Positions 1-7,612 of a stretch of DNA of 11,119 bases are shown piece by piece (position 1 is the first letter of the stretch; every line of letters starts with the position of its first letter). A model generated the notes under the pieces. It was not told the origin of the DNA. It saw nothing but the letters and a program-made list of their open reading frames with translations, and did no database searches. Position numbers and translations under genes: made by a program. The stretch is from Candidatus Eiseniibacteriota bacterium (lineage in GTDB: Bacteria; Arandabacterota; Arandabacteria; Arandabacterales; Arandabacteraceae), in assembly GCA_030622265.1 (NCBI GenBank), contig JAUXGG010000025.1, positions 1-11,119 of the forward strand. Direction: 5' to 3'.

Positions 1-478
1 ACCCGGAATTCGCCCAGTCGGTCCCATCATAGAAGGTCCAGAACTCACCGTCCACAAACAGAGAGATCCCGCCGGTGGTGGCGACCACGGTCAGCGGGCC
101 ATGAGTATCTATGTCATTGACATAATCGCTGAGGAGGCTGAGCGTGGTCGTACTGTGCCAGTCCCAGGTCCCATCGCGGTGGCGTACGGATACGCCCTCT
201 CCCCAGGTTCCCATCCAGATCGCCCCGTCGGAGCCCACCACGAGGGCCCTCACCGAATTGGTGCGGAGGCCGCCGGCGGACTTGAGTATCTTGGACTCCA
301 GGCCGGTGGAGGTGTCCACCACAACCGCACCGGCGGTCGATCCCCAGTAATGCAGGCCTGCTTCAACCCACACCGACATCACATCATTTGAGTTGACATG
401 GGTTTCCCACCGGTCTTCGGCACATGCCGGGCACGCCGCCACAACGAGTGCCGCAATCAACAGCACAGACCTCATCAT
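1..478 (-). CDS. Exported beta-propeller protein (Reg_prop-like repeats), N-terminal part only
   Basis: This is the first 159 codons of a gene that runs off the left edge. The frame is open throughout and is not among the longer predicted ORFs because it has no stop in the window. The N-terminus is a signal peptide: MMR, a hydrophobic stretch at residues 5-15, then CPACA-ED. Signal peptidase I could cut after A20. The VVAAC run at 12-16 also fits a lipobox with Cys16, so a lipoprotein is possible. Three blade-like repeats follow at about 32-73, 74-117 and 118 onward. Key elements are NSVRAL, DGAIWMGTWGEGVS, DGTW, SDYVNDI and GGISLFVDGEFW, the pattern of two-component-regulator propeller repeats. 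Whether a histidine kinase or other output domain follows cannot be seen. No N-x-S/T sequon occurs in the visible part. Two tandem ATGs exist (476-478 and 473-475). The first overlaps the upstream stop as ATGA; the second sits 7 nt from the AGGAGG core and may be the true start. Role unknown: sensor, glycan-binding protein or glycosylation target. Confidence 0.8.
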   Translation of the reverse strand, partial: MMRSVLLIAALVVAACPACAEDRWETHVNSNDVMSVWVEAGLHYWGSTAGAVVVDTSTGLESKILKSAGGLRTNSVRALVVGSDGAIWMGTWGEGVSVRHRDGTWDWHSTTTLSLLSDYVNDIDTHGPLTVVATTGGISLFVDGEFWTFYDGTDWANSG

Positions 479-2556
479 CCACCCTCCTTATCAGCGCTTC
501 GATGTCCACTTCCCAACAGGTCGGGGAATCCCTTGAGACTCAAGAGGGCAATCTCCAGATCGCTCGAGACCGACCAATTCTGAAGATAATACATATCTAC
601 CCTGTCCTGGTGAACTTTCGCAGATTGGCCGGTCATCACACGCCAGGGTCCCATCAAGCCGGGCTTCATGCTCTCACCGCTCACGGGGTGCCTGGGACCC
701 ACAAGGCTCTTCCTGCCCGAGAGCACCTGCCAGAGGTTCCCGACGGTCTTAGCCCAGGTCCCGAAGTTGCGGTGCGAGAGAGCCTGCCAGGTGAGTATCG
801 CGGGCGCCAGCAGCAGCAGTCCCAGCATCCCCAGGAGGGCAACGGCATAATCCACCGCGTACTTGGTCAGCAGGCGGACACCGGCGAGCGTGGCCAGGGG
901 AAAGACCACTACCGGAGTGCCGGCAACCTCATCCATCTGGGATCCCCTGATCAGCATGTCGGTGACCTCGGAGACCACCTTCACCTCCGCCCCGGAGCTC
1001 CTGGCCGCGTTCACAATGGCGCCGATCTCCTGCCTGGACAGTTGCCGGTCACCCACCAGTACCTCGTGAAGCCTGTGTTCGGCGACAATGCTGCGGATGT
1101 CATCCGTCGTTCCTATAAGAGGCTTCATGCTCTCCGGCAGCGCGCGCCCCTCGGGGGCCACGTATCCGACAAAGTCATAGCCCTCGTCTGTCGCCGCCTC
1201 CAGCTTCCGCCTGAGGGCGGCGGCGTGATTGTCCTCCCCCACGATCGCCACCCTTCTCAAGTCGAAGAGTCCCCGTCTCAATCCGCCGTGAAGGCTCCTC
1301 TGTACGGCGCGGCCCGTGGTTACCAGCAGGACCGCTATCGGCCAGAACACCAGTACCACGAAACGCGAATAGGCGATGGTCTGCATCAGGTAGGTTGCCG
1401 CCATTATCACCAGCGAACTCAGCAGGACGGCGCGTGAGATCCTGATGAGATCCCTGGCAAAGCTCGTGCGCCCGAGTCTGCGGTAGAGCCCGGAGTATAC
1501 AAAGGAGAAGAGACAGACAATGTTGACCAGGATCAGGAAGTCCCGGTAGATCACGACCGTGTATACGGGCTTGGTGAACAGGCCGGCAACGTCGATCTCG
1601 CTGACGAGATACCTGAAGAAATAAGCGAGAATGAATGAGACGTTTATCAGTATGACATCCGACAGGACAGTGCCCAGGATTCCCAGGGCACGCCTCTCAC
1701 GTTTCAGGGAGTGCATCGCAGAGCTCCATTTGTCATAGAAGCGAAACGTACTGAGCAGATGGCTGACCAGCTTGCGGTCCGGCAGCAGCCGGGCGCTCTC
1801 GCGCCTGTAATGGTGCTTCATCTCACTCGAATGAGCATAACATACCTTCCAGCCGTGCTTCTTCATGCGGTAACACCAGTCGACGTCCTCGAAGTACAGG
1901 AAGAACCTCTCGTCCATTCCGCCGATCCCCTCATAGGCCTCACGGCGGACCATCATGCAGGCGCCCGTGATCCAGTCCACCTCCATGTCCGAGCCATGGT
2001 CCCAGTCGAGCATCAGGTGTTTCCTGACCTGGCCCGAATTCGGAAACAGTTTGCCCAGACCCGTGCGCCTTAAGAGCACAACCCGGATCGTGTAGAAGGT
2101 GCGGCAGGACATCTGGAGCGATCCATCCGGGTTGAGCAGCTTTCCACCCGCAATGCCCGCGTCCGGGGTCTTCTCCATGAACTCCCAGAGCCTGGTGATG
2201 GCGTCCGCGCTGGTCTCGATATCGGGGTTGAGAACAAGGAAGTAACTGCCGCTTGCCTCCACTATGCCCCGGTTCACCGCCTTGGCATAGCCCAGGTTGA
2301 CCGGGTTCCTGATGGTGCGCACCCGGGGAAACTCCGCCTCCAGCATGTCGGCGCTGCCGTCGGAAGACGCATTGTCGATCACTATCACTTCGCCGACGAT
2401 TCCGGGGAGATTATCGAAAAGAGAAGCCAGGCAGCGCCGTATGAAGTCTCTGGTGTTGTACGAGACTATGATTACCGAAACCGAGCGCCTGTCCTCTTCG
2501 CCGGAGTGCCCATCCTCTTCTGCGAATAAAGGTGTCTGTGCTTTGTCGTTCATCAT
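475..2556 (-). CDS. Fusion: GT2 (rhamnosyltransferase-like) plus WbaP-like polyprenyl glycosylphosphotransferase lacking its catalytic core
   Basis: The protein has 693 residues from the ATG at 2556, chosen because AAGGGG lies 6 nt upstream; a TTG at 2583 would overlap the previous gene and lacks such a site, and ATG 2553 is also possible. Residues 25-250 are a WbbL-like GT2 domain: VSVIIVSYN (26-34), VIDNASSDGS (59-68), NLGYAKAVNRG (87-97), LNPD (110-113), and GGMDERFF...FEDVDW. Next come four membrane helices at about 293-317, 333-357, 374-395 and 398-416. A CoA_binding_3-like nucleotide-fold domain follows from RVAIVGE (435). Then comes a re-entrant helix with D569 and P585, and finally phosphoglycosyl-transferase motifs SLVGPR (617-622), KPGLMGPW (631-638) and YYLQNWS. 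From the four helices onward the order is that of WbaP/WcaJ enzymes. However, the segment that normally holds the QRxG, KFR(S/T)M and Asp-Glu catalytic elements is absent, and LDELPQ is not conserved. The GT2 half looks active; the transferase half is probably a pseudoenzyme or a membrane scaffold. Activity in either half is inferred. Confidence 0.88.
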   Translation of the reverse strand: MMNDKAQTPLFAEEDGHSGEEDRRSVSVIIVSYNTRDFIRRCLASLFDNLPGIVGEVIVIDNASSDGSADMLEAEFPRVRTIRNPVNLGYAKAVNRGIVEASGSYFLVLNPDIETSADAITRLWEFMEKTPDAGIAGGKLLNPDGSLQMSCRTFYTIRVVLLRRTGLGKLFPNSGQVRKHLMLDWDHGSDMEVDWITGACMMVRREAYEGIGGMDERFFLYFEDVDWCYRMKKHGWKVCYAHSSEMKHHYRRESARLLPDRKLVSHLLSTFRFYDKWSSAMHSLKRERRALGILGTVLSDVILINVSFILAYFFRYLVSEIDVAGLFTKPVYTVVIYRDFLILVNIVCLFSFVYSGLYRRLGRTSFARDLIRISRAVLLSSLVIMAATYLMQTIAYSRFVVLVFWPIAVLLVTTGRAVQRSLHGGLRRGLFDLRRVAIVGEDNHAAALRRKLEAATDEGYDFVGYVAPEGRALPESMKPLIGTTDDIRSIVAEHRLHEVLVGDRQLSRQEIGAIVNAARSSGAEVKVVSEVTDMLIRGSQMDEVAGTPVVVFPLATLAGVRLLTKYAVDYAVALLGMLGLLLLAPAILTWQALSHRNFGTWAKTVGNLWQVLSGRKSLVGPRHPVSGESMKPGLMGPWRVMTGQSAKVHQDRVDMYYLQNWSVSSDLEIALLSLKGFPDLLGSGHRSADKEGG
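482..489 (-). promoter_or_regulatory. Shine-Dalgarno of the propeller gene
   Basis: AAGGAGGG is the strongest ribosome-binding site in the window. It lies inside the last codons of the fusion gene. The AGGAGG core is 4 nt from the first ATG (478) and 7 nt from the second (475), so the second may be used. A strong site here is what an abundant exported product would need. Confidence 0.65.
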
Positions 2557-2562
2557 GGCGAA

Positions 2563-2568
2563 CCCCTT
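2563..2568 (-). promoter_or_regulatory. Shine-Dalgarno of the GT2-WbaP-like fusion gene
   Basis: AAGGGG overlaps the TAA stop of the Dpm1-type gene (2567-2569) and lies 6 nt before the ATG at 2556, or 9 nt before the ATG at 2553. It rules against the TTG at 2583. Confidence 0.6.
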
Positions 2569-3283
2569 ACATCCGTCCCGCAAGGGCCCTCAGCCTGAAC
2601 CACCATACTTTCCAGATGGCCTCCCATACTATGCGATTGGACATCTTGGAAGTCCCTGAATGACGGTCGACGAAGACGATGGGAATCTCGGCTATCCGGA
2701 ATCCCTTTCTCCAGGAACGAAAGGTCGTCTCGATCTGGAAGCAATATCCGTCCGAGATTATGCTGTCGAGGTCGATCTGCTCCAGGACTTTTCTTCTGAA
2801 GCACTTGAAGCCTGAGGTAACATCGTGGACGGGCAGCCCGGTGATGATCCTGCTGTAGACATTGGCGCAGTAGCTGAGCAGCAGACGCTGGATAGGCCAG
2901 TTCACGACGTTCACGCCCTTCACGTACCGGGACCCGATCACCAGGTCGCTGTCCTCTATGGCCTTCAGCAACTCGCCTATGTACTTGGGGTCGTGCGAGA
3001 AATCCGCGTCCATCTGGATCACCAGTTCGGCCCCCTGCGCAAGCGCCAGCTTGAAGCCGTCGATGTAGGCCGACCCCAGGCCCATCTTGTCGGGTCTGCC
3101 CAGCAGCTGTACCCTCGGGTTGCTTGCCGCGACGGCTTCCACCCGTGCGGCCGTCCCATCAGGGGAGTTATCATCGACTACAAGCACGCGGATGTCCGGA
3201 CCGGCCTCCAGGAGAGCGGATATGAGGGTGTCGATGTTCTGTTTCTCATTGTAGGTAGGAACCACTATGGTAGTGTTAGCCAT
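2567..3283 (-). CDS. Polyprenyl-phosphate mannosyltransferase-like GT2 (Dpm1 type, no membrane tail)
   Basis: The product (238 residues) matches the soluble bacterial Dpm1/Ppm1 type of GT2 enzyme, which transfers a sugar, classically mannose from GDP-mannose, to polyprenyl phosphate on the cytoplasmic face. Visible motifs are TTIVVPTYNE (4-13), VVDDNSPDGT (35-44), KMGLGSAY (66-73), the metal-binding QMDADFSHDP (90-99) with DAD at 92-94, VIGSRYVKG (115-123), DVTSGFKCFRR (154-164) and DGYCFQIE (178-185). There is no C-terminal transmembrane helix; the protein ends shortly after a Trp-rich amphipathic stretch (KVWWFRLRALAG). The start is the ATG at 3283, with GGGGGAGG 7 nt upstream; the longer frame up to 3343 begins deep inside the preceding gene and adds a Pro/Gly-rich segment foreign to the family. 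It overlaps the YfhO-like gene by 8 bp, which suggests that its lipid-linked sugar feeds a GT-C enzyme encoded next to it. Actual sugar specificity is not readable from sequence. Confidence 0.9.
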   Translation of the reverse strand: MANTTIVVPTYNEKQNIDTLISALLEAGPDIRVLVVDDNSPDGTAARVEAVAASNPRVQLLGRPDKMGLGSAYIDGFKLALAQGAELVIQMDADFSHDPKYIGELLKAIEDSDLVIGSRYVKGVNVVNWPIQRLLLSYCANVYSRIITGLPVHDVTSGFKCFRRKVLEQIDLDSIISDGYCFQIETTFRSWRKGFRIAEIPIVFVDRHSGTSKMSNRIVWEAIWKVWWFRLRALAGRM

Positions 3284-5570
3284 TTCCCGGCCTCCCCCTG
3301 GCGCGCCACCAGCCGGCGGCGACAATGAGTCCCAGAACAGCACAGCAACCCAGACAAAGGTAGGTACCCAGCCTAAACCACGGCGAATCGTATTTCATCG
3401 TAATTCTGTGCTCTCCCGGCGGAAGCCTGATCGCCCTCATGGATATATTGCACCGCTCGATGGGGACCTCCTCGCCGTCCACATGCGCCTTCCAGTAAGG
3501 CAGGTAGTTGCCACTGTAATAGAGGTAGCCGTCCGATTCCAGCCGGGCCTGTATGACAACACCGTTCGGATCATCCGACTCTATGGTGGCGCGTTCCCCG
3601 GGAAGGCTTCCACTCCCCGTCATCGCCTCGCCCCCGTGGAGCACGATCGTCGTCGAGGGGTCGAAATCGGAGCTCTTGATAATATCGAGGGCGGCACCGT
3701 CGTCTTCGGCAACCACAGTATTGTGCACGACGAAGGCCCGCTCCAGGTACCCCTTGTTCTCGTACACAAAGGCCCCGCCGAACTCCTGCCTCGCCTCCAG
3801 CATGGAATGGGATATGCGCTCGCTTGTGAGCACATACTTGACGTTTGCGATCCTCATTATGTTCGGGTGGTTCAGGTTCGCCTGGTTTTCCCCGACCAGG
3901 GAGTCATAAAACCTGACCCGGTTGTCATAGAAGCCATTGGCCGTCTCTATCCCGAAGATCGGAAGGTAGTTCCTGTTGTAGAAGCTCCACCCCGTCAAGG
4001 GAAGAACCCGGAAATGCCCCTGGTCCTTGCTTACATATTCGATCATCGGGTCTTTTCTCACGAAATCCCCTACTTCGATATACTCAATGAACCGGGTCGA
4101 ATGGCGGAGACCCGTAAGGAGAAGGCCCACCACTAGAATGCCGATCCACAAGGCGCCGGCCCACTTGCGCCTGTAAGAGGTTCGCGCAAGCCCGATCGAG
4201 GCCCACACGAAGACCGCGACCAGGATGGCATCCGCGGGCCACGAGCCCGACGCGTTCCGGGCCGCCTCGAGCTTCTGCTGGTCGGGCCAGCCGAAGACAC
4301 CCTTCCACAGACCCAGGAATGCCCCCTTCCCCACGGTGAAGATGATCGTAAGCACCAGAGTGCCGAGCATTATCCCCATCAACCATCGCTTCTGGCCTTC
4401 CGAGAGCTTCTTCTCAAGAAAGGCGTTCACGAAATAAGCCGCAAGGACGCTCGAGGCGCACGAGAACATGAACATGATCACGCTGGGCGCTCTCAGGAAC
4501 TTAGCCCCGGGCACGGTGTGGAATATGATTTTAAGGACCGGGGTATGCGCCCCCAGCGCGTAGAGCGGGCAGAAGATAAAGAGCACCAGCCACGGGCGCA
4601 TTTCTCCTCGCCTGACGAAAAAGATGAAACCGCATACGGCAAGAAGGAAGATCAAGGGCCCGGGGGACTCGGCATTGAGCTTGAAAAAATTCCGCCCCCA
4701 GTAACTGTCCAGGTAGCCGGCGAATGACGGGTACAGAAGCGAGACTATCTCTTCCGGGTGAAGCGACCAGCTGGACGCGAATTCCAGCGTGACCCCTCCG
4801 GTCCTGGGTGAGAAGTTGGTAGTGTAGTGATAGGTCGGCAGGAACTGGACGCAGCCGATGCCCGCCCCCAAGACCACCGCAAGCAGGAGAAGCAAGACTC
4901 CCTTCACGATCATCCTCTTTCCAATCATCCTCGGGACATTGAGGATGAAGTACAGCCCGAGACCCCATCCGGCGAAGTAGGCCATCTGGGGATGCGCCGT
5001 AAGGAACAGCAGCCCGATCGAGCCCCCGAAAAGCGCGGACTCCAGCAGCCGGGGTTTTCGTATCATGCGCTCTAAGAGCATCACGCAAAGTGGAAAGAGC
5101 GCGGTCACGAACATCTTGGCGTCGTGTCCGGCATAGATGAGGGAAAGAAAATGGGGTGCGACCATGTAACCGACGGCTCCCACCAGGCAGGCCCGTCTCC
5201 TCAAGCCCAGGGTTCGCAAGAGGAAGTACATCGCGATTCCGGCCACCCAGACATGCAGGATGATCTTGTACCCCAGGGCCTTGTGCAGGGGCATGAGGAC
5301 ATAGAAGATGGAGACAGGATAGAACAAGTCGCCGTGCATCGCGTCGACCACCGGAAGCCCCCCGAGTATGTAAGGGTCCCACATCGGTATCGTGCCGTGC
5401 GCCTTCCAGTAGTCCGCGACCACCTTGCGCATCATATATCCCATAGGCACCACATCGGTGCCGCTTAGCATCTTGTCGGAGAAGACGAAGCCGCTGAAGA
5501 GAGTGATCACAATGACGCCAAGCAGGCCGATCACGATCCAGTCCCATCTCGCAGACTTCAACGCCCTCAT
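3276..5570 (-). CDS. YfhO-family multispanning GT-C membrane protein
   Basis: A 764-residue protein with an N-terminal membrane helix (10-30), about a dozen further hydrophobic segments up to about residue 490, a soluble C-terminal region (about 500-730) and a last helix at 735-755. YfhO landmarks are SGTDV (36-40), WDPYILGGLP followed by HGDLFYP (64-85), AGHDAKMF (147-154), LHPEEIVSLLYPSFAGY (270-286) and, near the end, a conserved-looking block GNYLPYWKAHVDGEEV (687-702) then CNISMRAIRLPPGEHRITM (707-725). Family members such as those decorating Gram-positive teichoic acids use polyprenyl-phosphate sugars outside the membrane; that role is assumed here from homology. The C-terminal block is expected on the outer face. 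The start ATG overlaps the upstream stop as ATGA, with GAGGGG 6 nt before it. The preceding flippase-like gene and the following Dpm1-type gene make a coherent supply line: donor synthesis, flipping and transfer. The acceptor is unknown. Confidence 0.88.
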   Translation of the reverse strand: MRALKSARWDWIVIGLLGVIVITLFSGFVFSDKMLSGTDVVPMGYMMRKVVADYWKAHGTIPMWDPYILGGLPVVDAMHGDLFYPVSIFYVLMPLHKALGYKIILHVWVAGIAMYFLLRTLGLRRRACLVGAVGYMVAPHFLSLIYAGHDAKMFVTALFPLCVMLLERMIRKPRLLESALFGGSIGLLFLTAHPQMAYFAGWGLGLYFILNVPRMIGKRMIVKGVLLLLLAVVLGAGIGCVQFLPTYHYTTNFSPRTGGVTLEFASSWSLHPEEIVSLLYPSFAGYLDSYWGRNFFKLNAESPGPLIFLLAVCGFIFFVRRGEMRPWLVLFIFCPLYALGAHTPVLKIIFHTVPGAKFLRAPSVIMFMFSCASSVLAAYFVNAFLEKKLSEGQKRWLMGIMLGTLVLTIIFTVGKGAFLGLWKGVFGWPDQQKLEAARNASGSWPADAILVAVFVWASIGLARTSYRRKWAGALWIGILVVGLLLTGLRHSTRFIEYIEVGDFVRKDPMIEYVSKDQGHFRVLPLTGWSFYNRNYLPIFGIETANGFYDNRVRFYDSLVGENQANLNHPNIMRIANVKYVLTSERISHSMLEARQEFGGAFVYENKGYLERAFVVHNTVVAEDDGAALDIIKSSDFDPSTTIVLHGGEAMTGSGSLPGERATIESDDPNGVVIQARLESDGYLYYSGNYLPYWKAHVDGEEVPIERCNISMRAIRLPPGEHRITMKYDSPWFRLGTYLCLGCCAVLGLIVAAGWWRARGRPGNG
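3291..3298 (-). promoter_or_regulatory. Shine-Dalgarno of the Dpm1-type gene
   Basis: GGGGGAGG lies 7 nt before the ATG at 3283 and decides this start over a far upstream codon at 3343. It sits within the 3' end of the YfhO-like gene and is nearly identical to the wecB site. Confidence 0.65.
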
Positions 5571-6481
5571 TTACTACCCCTCGCCAGAAGCAGAATACCG
5601 ATTGTCCCCAGCTCCGCAACCGTGACCCACAGCCGGGCCACCAGCGGGATGAGAGAAGGATAAGGCCTCTCGACCAGCCCGGACAAGAGAACTCCCGAAA
5701 TCCCTTCGCGAACACCCAGCCCGGCCGGGGTGACCACGCTAAGCAGGCCGCCTGCCCAGGCTATGGAATTCACTCCGATCATCTCCGGGAGAACGCGTGC
5801 CCCTGAAGAGTAGAACTCGGGCGGAGATCCGGATACCCAGAACGCCGTCGCGATGAGATGAAATCCCGCTCCGTAGATTCCCCAGCAGATCACGTAAAGG
5901 CCCAGCATCTTGAGGATGTCCGGATACGAGAGATCGAAGTCCGCCGGGAGCCTGTTGAACTTCCTTAAGACTGCCCTGATCACGGCCGGGTGGACGGCCG
6001 CCACCACGACCGGAACAAGCACCAGGCCCACCAGGTATTCCCGCCGCGCCAGCGCCGGGCTTGCGAGGGCGGCAATAGCGAAGGCCACAATGGCGCTCGC
6101 CAGGACCAGCGCGAGCTCGAGGCCCATCGCCACCGTGGCGGTGCCCCTGGGGACGCCGGCGCGCTCGCATAGGTAGATCCTCCCCAGGGCAAACCAGATC
6201 TTGCCGGGGATGTACCTGCCTGCCTGGGACAGAAACCATATTCTCATGCTCTGGCTGAACCCGATGACGTATCCCATCTTCGCCAGAATGTACTGCCAGA
6301 GTCTGCCGTAAACCGGAAACAGGACCGCGAGCATCAGGAAGGAGCCCACTATGCGCCAGGGCCTGACATTGAACTCCACTGTCTCGAGCTCCGCCAGGCC
6401 CGAAACGAGGTTTCTTATAATAAAGAAGAGAATCACGCCGGCCACCGCGACGCCGATGGTCTTCTTAAGAATGCTCTTCAT
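5567..6481 (-). CDS. Lysylphosphatidylglycerol synthase TM-like flippase-type membrane protein (UPF0104)
   Basis: The product (304 residues) is a polytopic membrane protein resembling the stand-alone transmembrane half of MprF (LPG_synthase_TM). It has about seven to eight hydrophobic segments, starting with residues 8-23. Two family signatures are clear: SQAGRYIPGKIWFALGR (85-101) and TPAGLGVREG (251-260), followed by a last segment ARLWVTVAELGTIGILLLA. There is no soluble aminoacyl-transferase domain, so it should not synthesise lysyl-phosphatidylglycerol. In MprF this domain flips lipid; in glycan clusters such proteins are suspected, not proven, to move polyprenyl-linked sugars. Its place directly before the YfhO-like GT-C protein supports that idea. 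The gene starts 3 bp after the wecB stop (TAG), with GGAGAGG at 6491-6497 and 9 nt spacing, and ends in an ATGA overlap with the next gene. Confidence 0.87.
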   Translation of the reverse strand: MKSILKKTIGVAVAGVILFFIIRNLVSGLAELETVEFNVRPWRIVGSFLMLAVLFPVYGRLWQYILAKMGYVIGFSQSMRIWFLSQAGRYIPGKIWFALGRIYLCERAGVPRGTATVAMGLELALVLASAIVAFAIAALASPALARREYLVGLVLVPVVVAAVHPAVIRAVLRKFNRLPADFDLSYPDILKMLGLYVICWGIYGAGFHLIATAFWVSGSPPEFYSSGARVLPEMIGVNSIAWAGGLLSVVTPAGLGVREGISGVLLSGLVERPYPSLIPLVARLWVTVAELGTIGILLLARGSK

Positions 6482-6484
6482 CGA

Positions 6485-7612
6485 CTATGGCCTCTCCACT
6501 TCCCCGAGCCGCCCGGCGATAGTATCCATTATCTTCTCAGCCGCGTGCCCGTCGCCGTAAGGGTTCTTCTTGACAATCATCTTCCGGTAGGCCTTTTCCG
6601 ACTTCAGCAGCTCCGTCGCGGCTGAAACGATTCTGCGCGTGTCGGTACCCACAATCTTGACGGCACCTGCCTTGACGGCCTCGGGCCTTTCGGTTACCTC
6701 TCTCATCAGGAGCACGGGCTTGCCCAGTGAGGGGGCTTCTTCCTGGATGCCGCCCGAATCGGTGATTATGAAGCTGCAGGACTTAAGCAACTTGACGAAG
6801 TCCCTGTAATCGAGTGGATCGACAAGGACGACCCTCTCGGCACCCGCCAGGATCTTCTTCACCGTACCCCTGACATTGGGGTTCGGGTGGACCGGAAACA
6901 CCACCAGGGCGTCGCTATGCCTCCGGACGATCTCCCTGAGGGCCCGCATCATCCCCTCGAAGCTCTCTCCCCAGCTCTCCCTCCTGTGCGCCGTGACCGC
7001 GATGACCTTATTGCGCTTAAAGTCGATCCCTGCAAGTTGCTCCGAAGCGAACCTGTACCTCCTGGATGCGACATGAAGGAGCGCATCGATCACCGGGTGC
7101 CCCACGACGGAGATCCGCCGCCTCGGCACACCTTCGGAGAGCAAAGAGTCCCTGGCAGTCGCGGTCGGTGCGAAATGCAGGTCAGAGAGGGCGGAAGTCA
7201 GCTTCCTGTTGATCTCCTCGGGGAAGGGACTGTACTTCCTGTAAGTCCTTAAGCCCGCCTCAACGTGGCCCACGGGTATTTTCAGATAATAGGAACACAG
7301 CGAACCCACGAAGGTGCTCGTGGTATCCCCCTGGACCAGCACTATGTCCGGCGTCTCGGCCGCCAGCACTTTCTCGAGTTTCCTCACGAGCCGGGCCGTT
7401 ACCTCAAAGAGGGACTGGCGCGGTTTCATGATATCGAGGTCGTGGTCGGGCTTCAGCTTGAAGATCTCGAACACATCATCGCACATCTTCCGGTGCTGCG
7501 CGGTCAGGATGAGGACCGGCTTGATCCCGCGGCGTCTCCCGGCCTCGATGGCTATCGGAGCCATCTTGATGGCTTCCGGCCTCGTTCCGACGATGATGGC
7601 AACCTTAAGCAT
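6485..7612 (-). CDS. wecB: UDP-N-acetylglucosamine 2-epimerase (non-hydrolysing)
   Basis: The 375-residue product is a full-length member of the non-hydrolysing UDP-GlcNAc 2-epimerases, which interconvert UDP-GlcNAc and UDP-ManNAc in the cytoplasm. Signatures in order are VGTRPEAIKMAP (8-19), QHR (39-41), VQGDTTS with D96, HVEAGLRT with E118, PFPEEINR (129-136), HFAPT (146-150), TAHRRES with H209, HPNPNVRGT (242-250), TDSGGIQEE (284-292), GKPVLLMRE and TERPEAVKAG (307-316). The acidic residues and histidine known to matter in E. coli WecB are all present. Small departures are GHPVIDAL where GNTVIDAL is common and HRRESWG where HRRENFG is common; neither removes a catalytic residue. The start overlaps the GT4 gene by 8 bp, with GGGGGAGG 6 nt upstream. 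No wecC-type dehydrogenase lies in the window, so it is open whether ManNAc itself or an oxidised derivative is used. The symbol rests on family identity, not on proven pathway. Confidence 0.95.
   Translation of the reverse strand: MLKVAIIVGTRPEAIKMAPIAIEAGRRRGIKPVLILTAQHRKMCDDVFEIFKLKPDHDLDIMKPRQSLFEVTARLVRKLEKVLAAETPDIVLVQGDTTSTFVGSLCSYYLKIPVGHVEAGLRTYRKYSPFPEEINRKLTSALSDLHFAPTATARDSLLSEGVPRRRISVVGHPVIDALLHVASRRYRFASEQLAGIDFKRNKVIAVTAHRRESWGESFEGMMRALREIVRRHSDALVVFPVHPNPNVRGTVKKILAGAERVVLVDPLDYRDFVKLLKSCSFIITDSGGIQEEAPSLGKPVLLMREVTERPEAVKAGAVKIVGTDTRRIVSAATELLKSEKAYRKMIVKKNPYGDGHAAEKIMDTIAGRLGEVERP

Noticed and set aside
424..1437. Long open frame on the plus strand opposite the fusion gene (337 codons).
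   Set aside because: It lies antisense to a gene with clear motifs; its translation is rich in His, Arg, Gln and Pro with no recognisable domain, the pattern of a shadow frame in GC-rich DNA.
2581..2583. TTG at 2583 as start of the fusion gene.
   Set aside because: It would overlap the Dpm1-type gene, adds nine non-conserved residues and has no Shine-Dalgarno, whereas ATG 2556 has AAGGGG 6 nt upstream.
3267..4136. Long plus-strand open frame opposite the YfhO-like gene (289 codons).
   Set aside because: Antisense to the conserved C-terminal region of YfhO and crosses a gene junction; no domain or plausible ribosome-binding site seen.
4531..5715. Minus-strand open frame of 394 codons inside the YfhO-like and flippase-like genes.
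   Set aside because: Same strand but a different frame from two motif-bearing genes; Arg/Gly/Pro-rich translation without hydrophobic segments.
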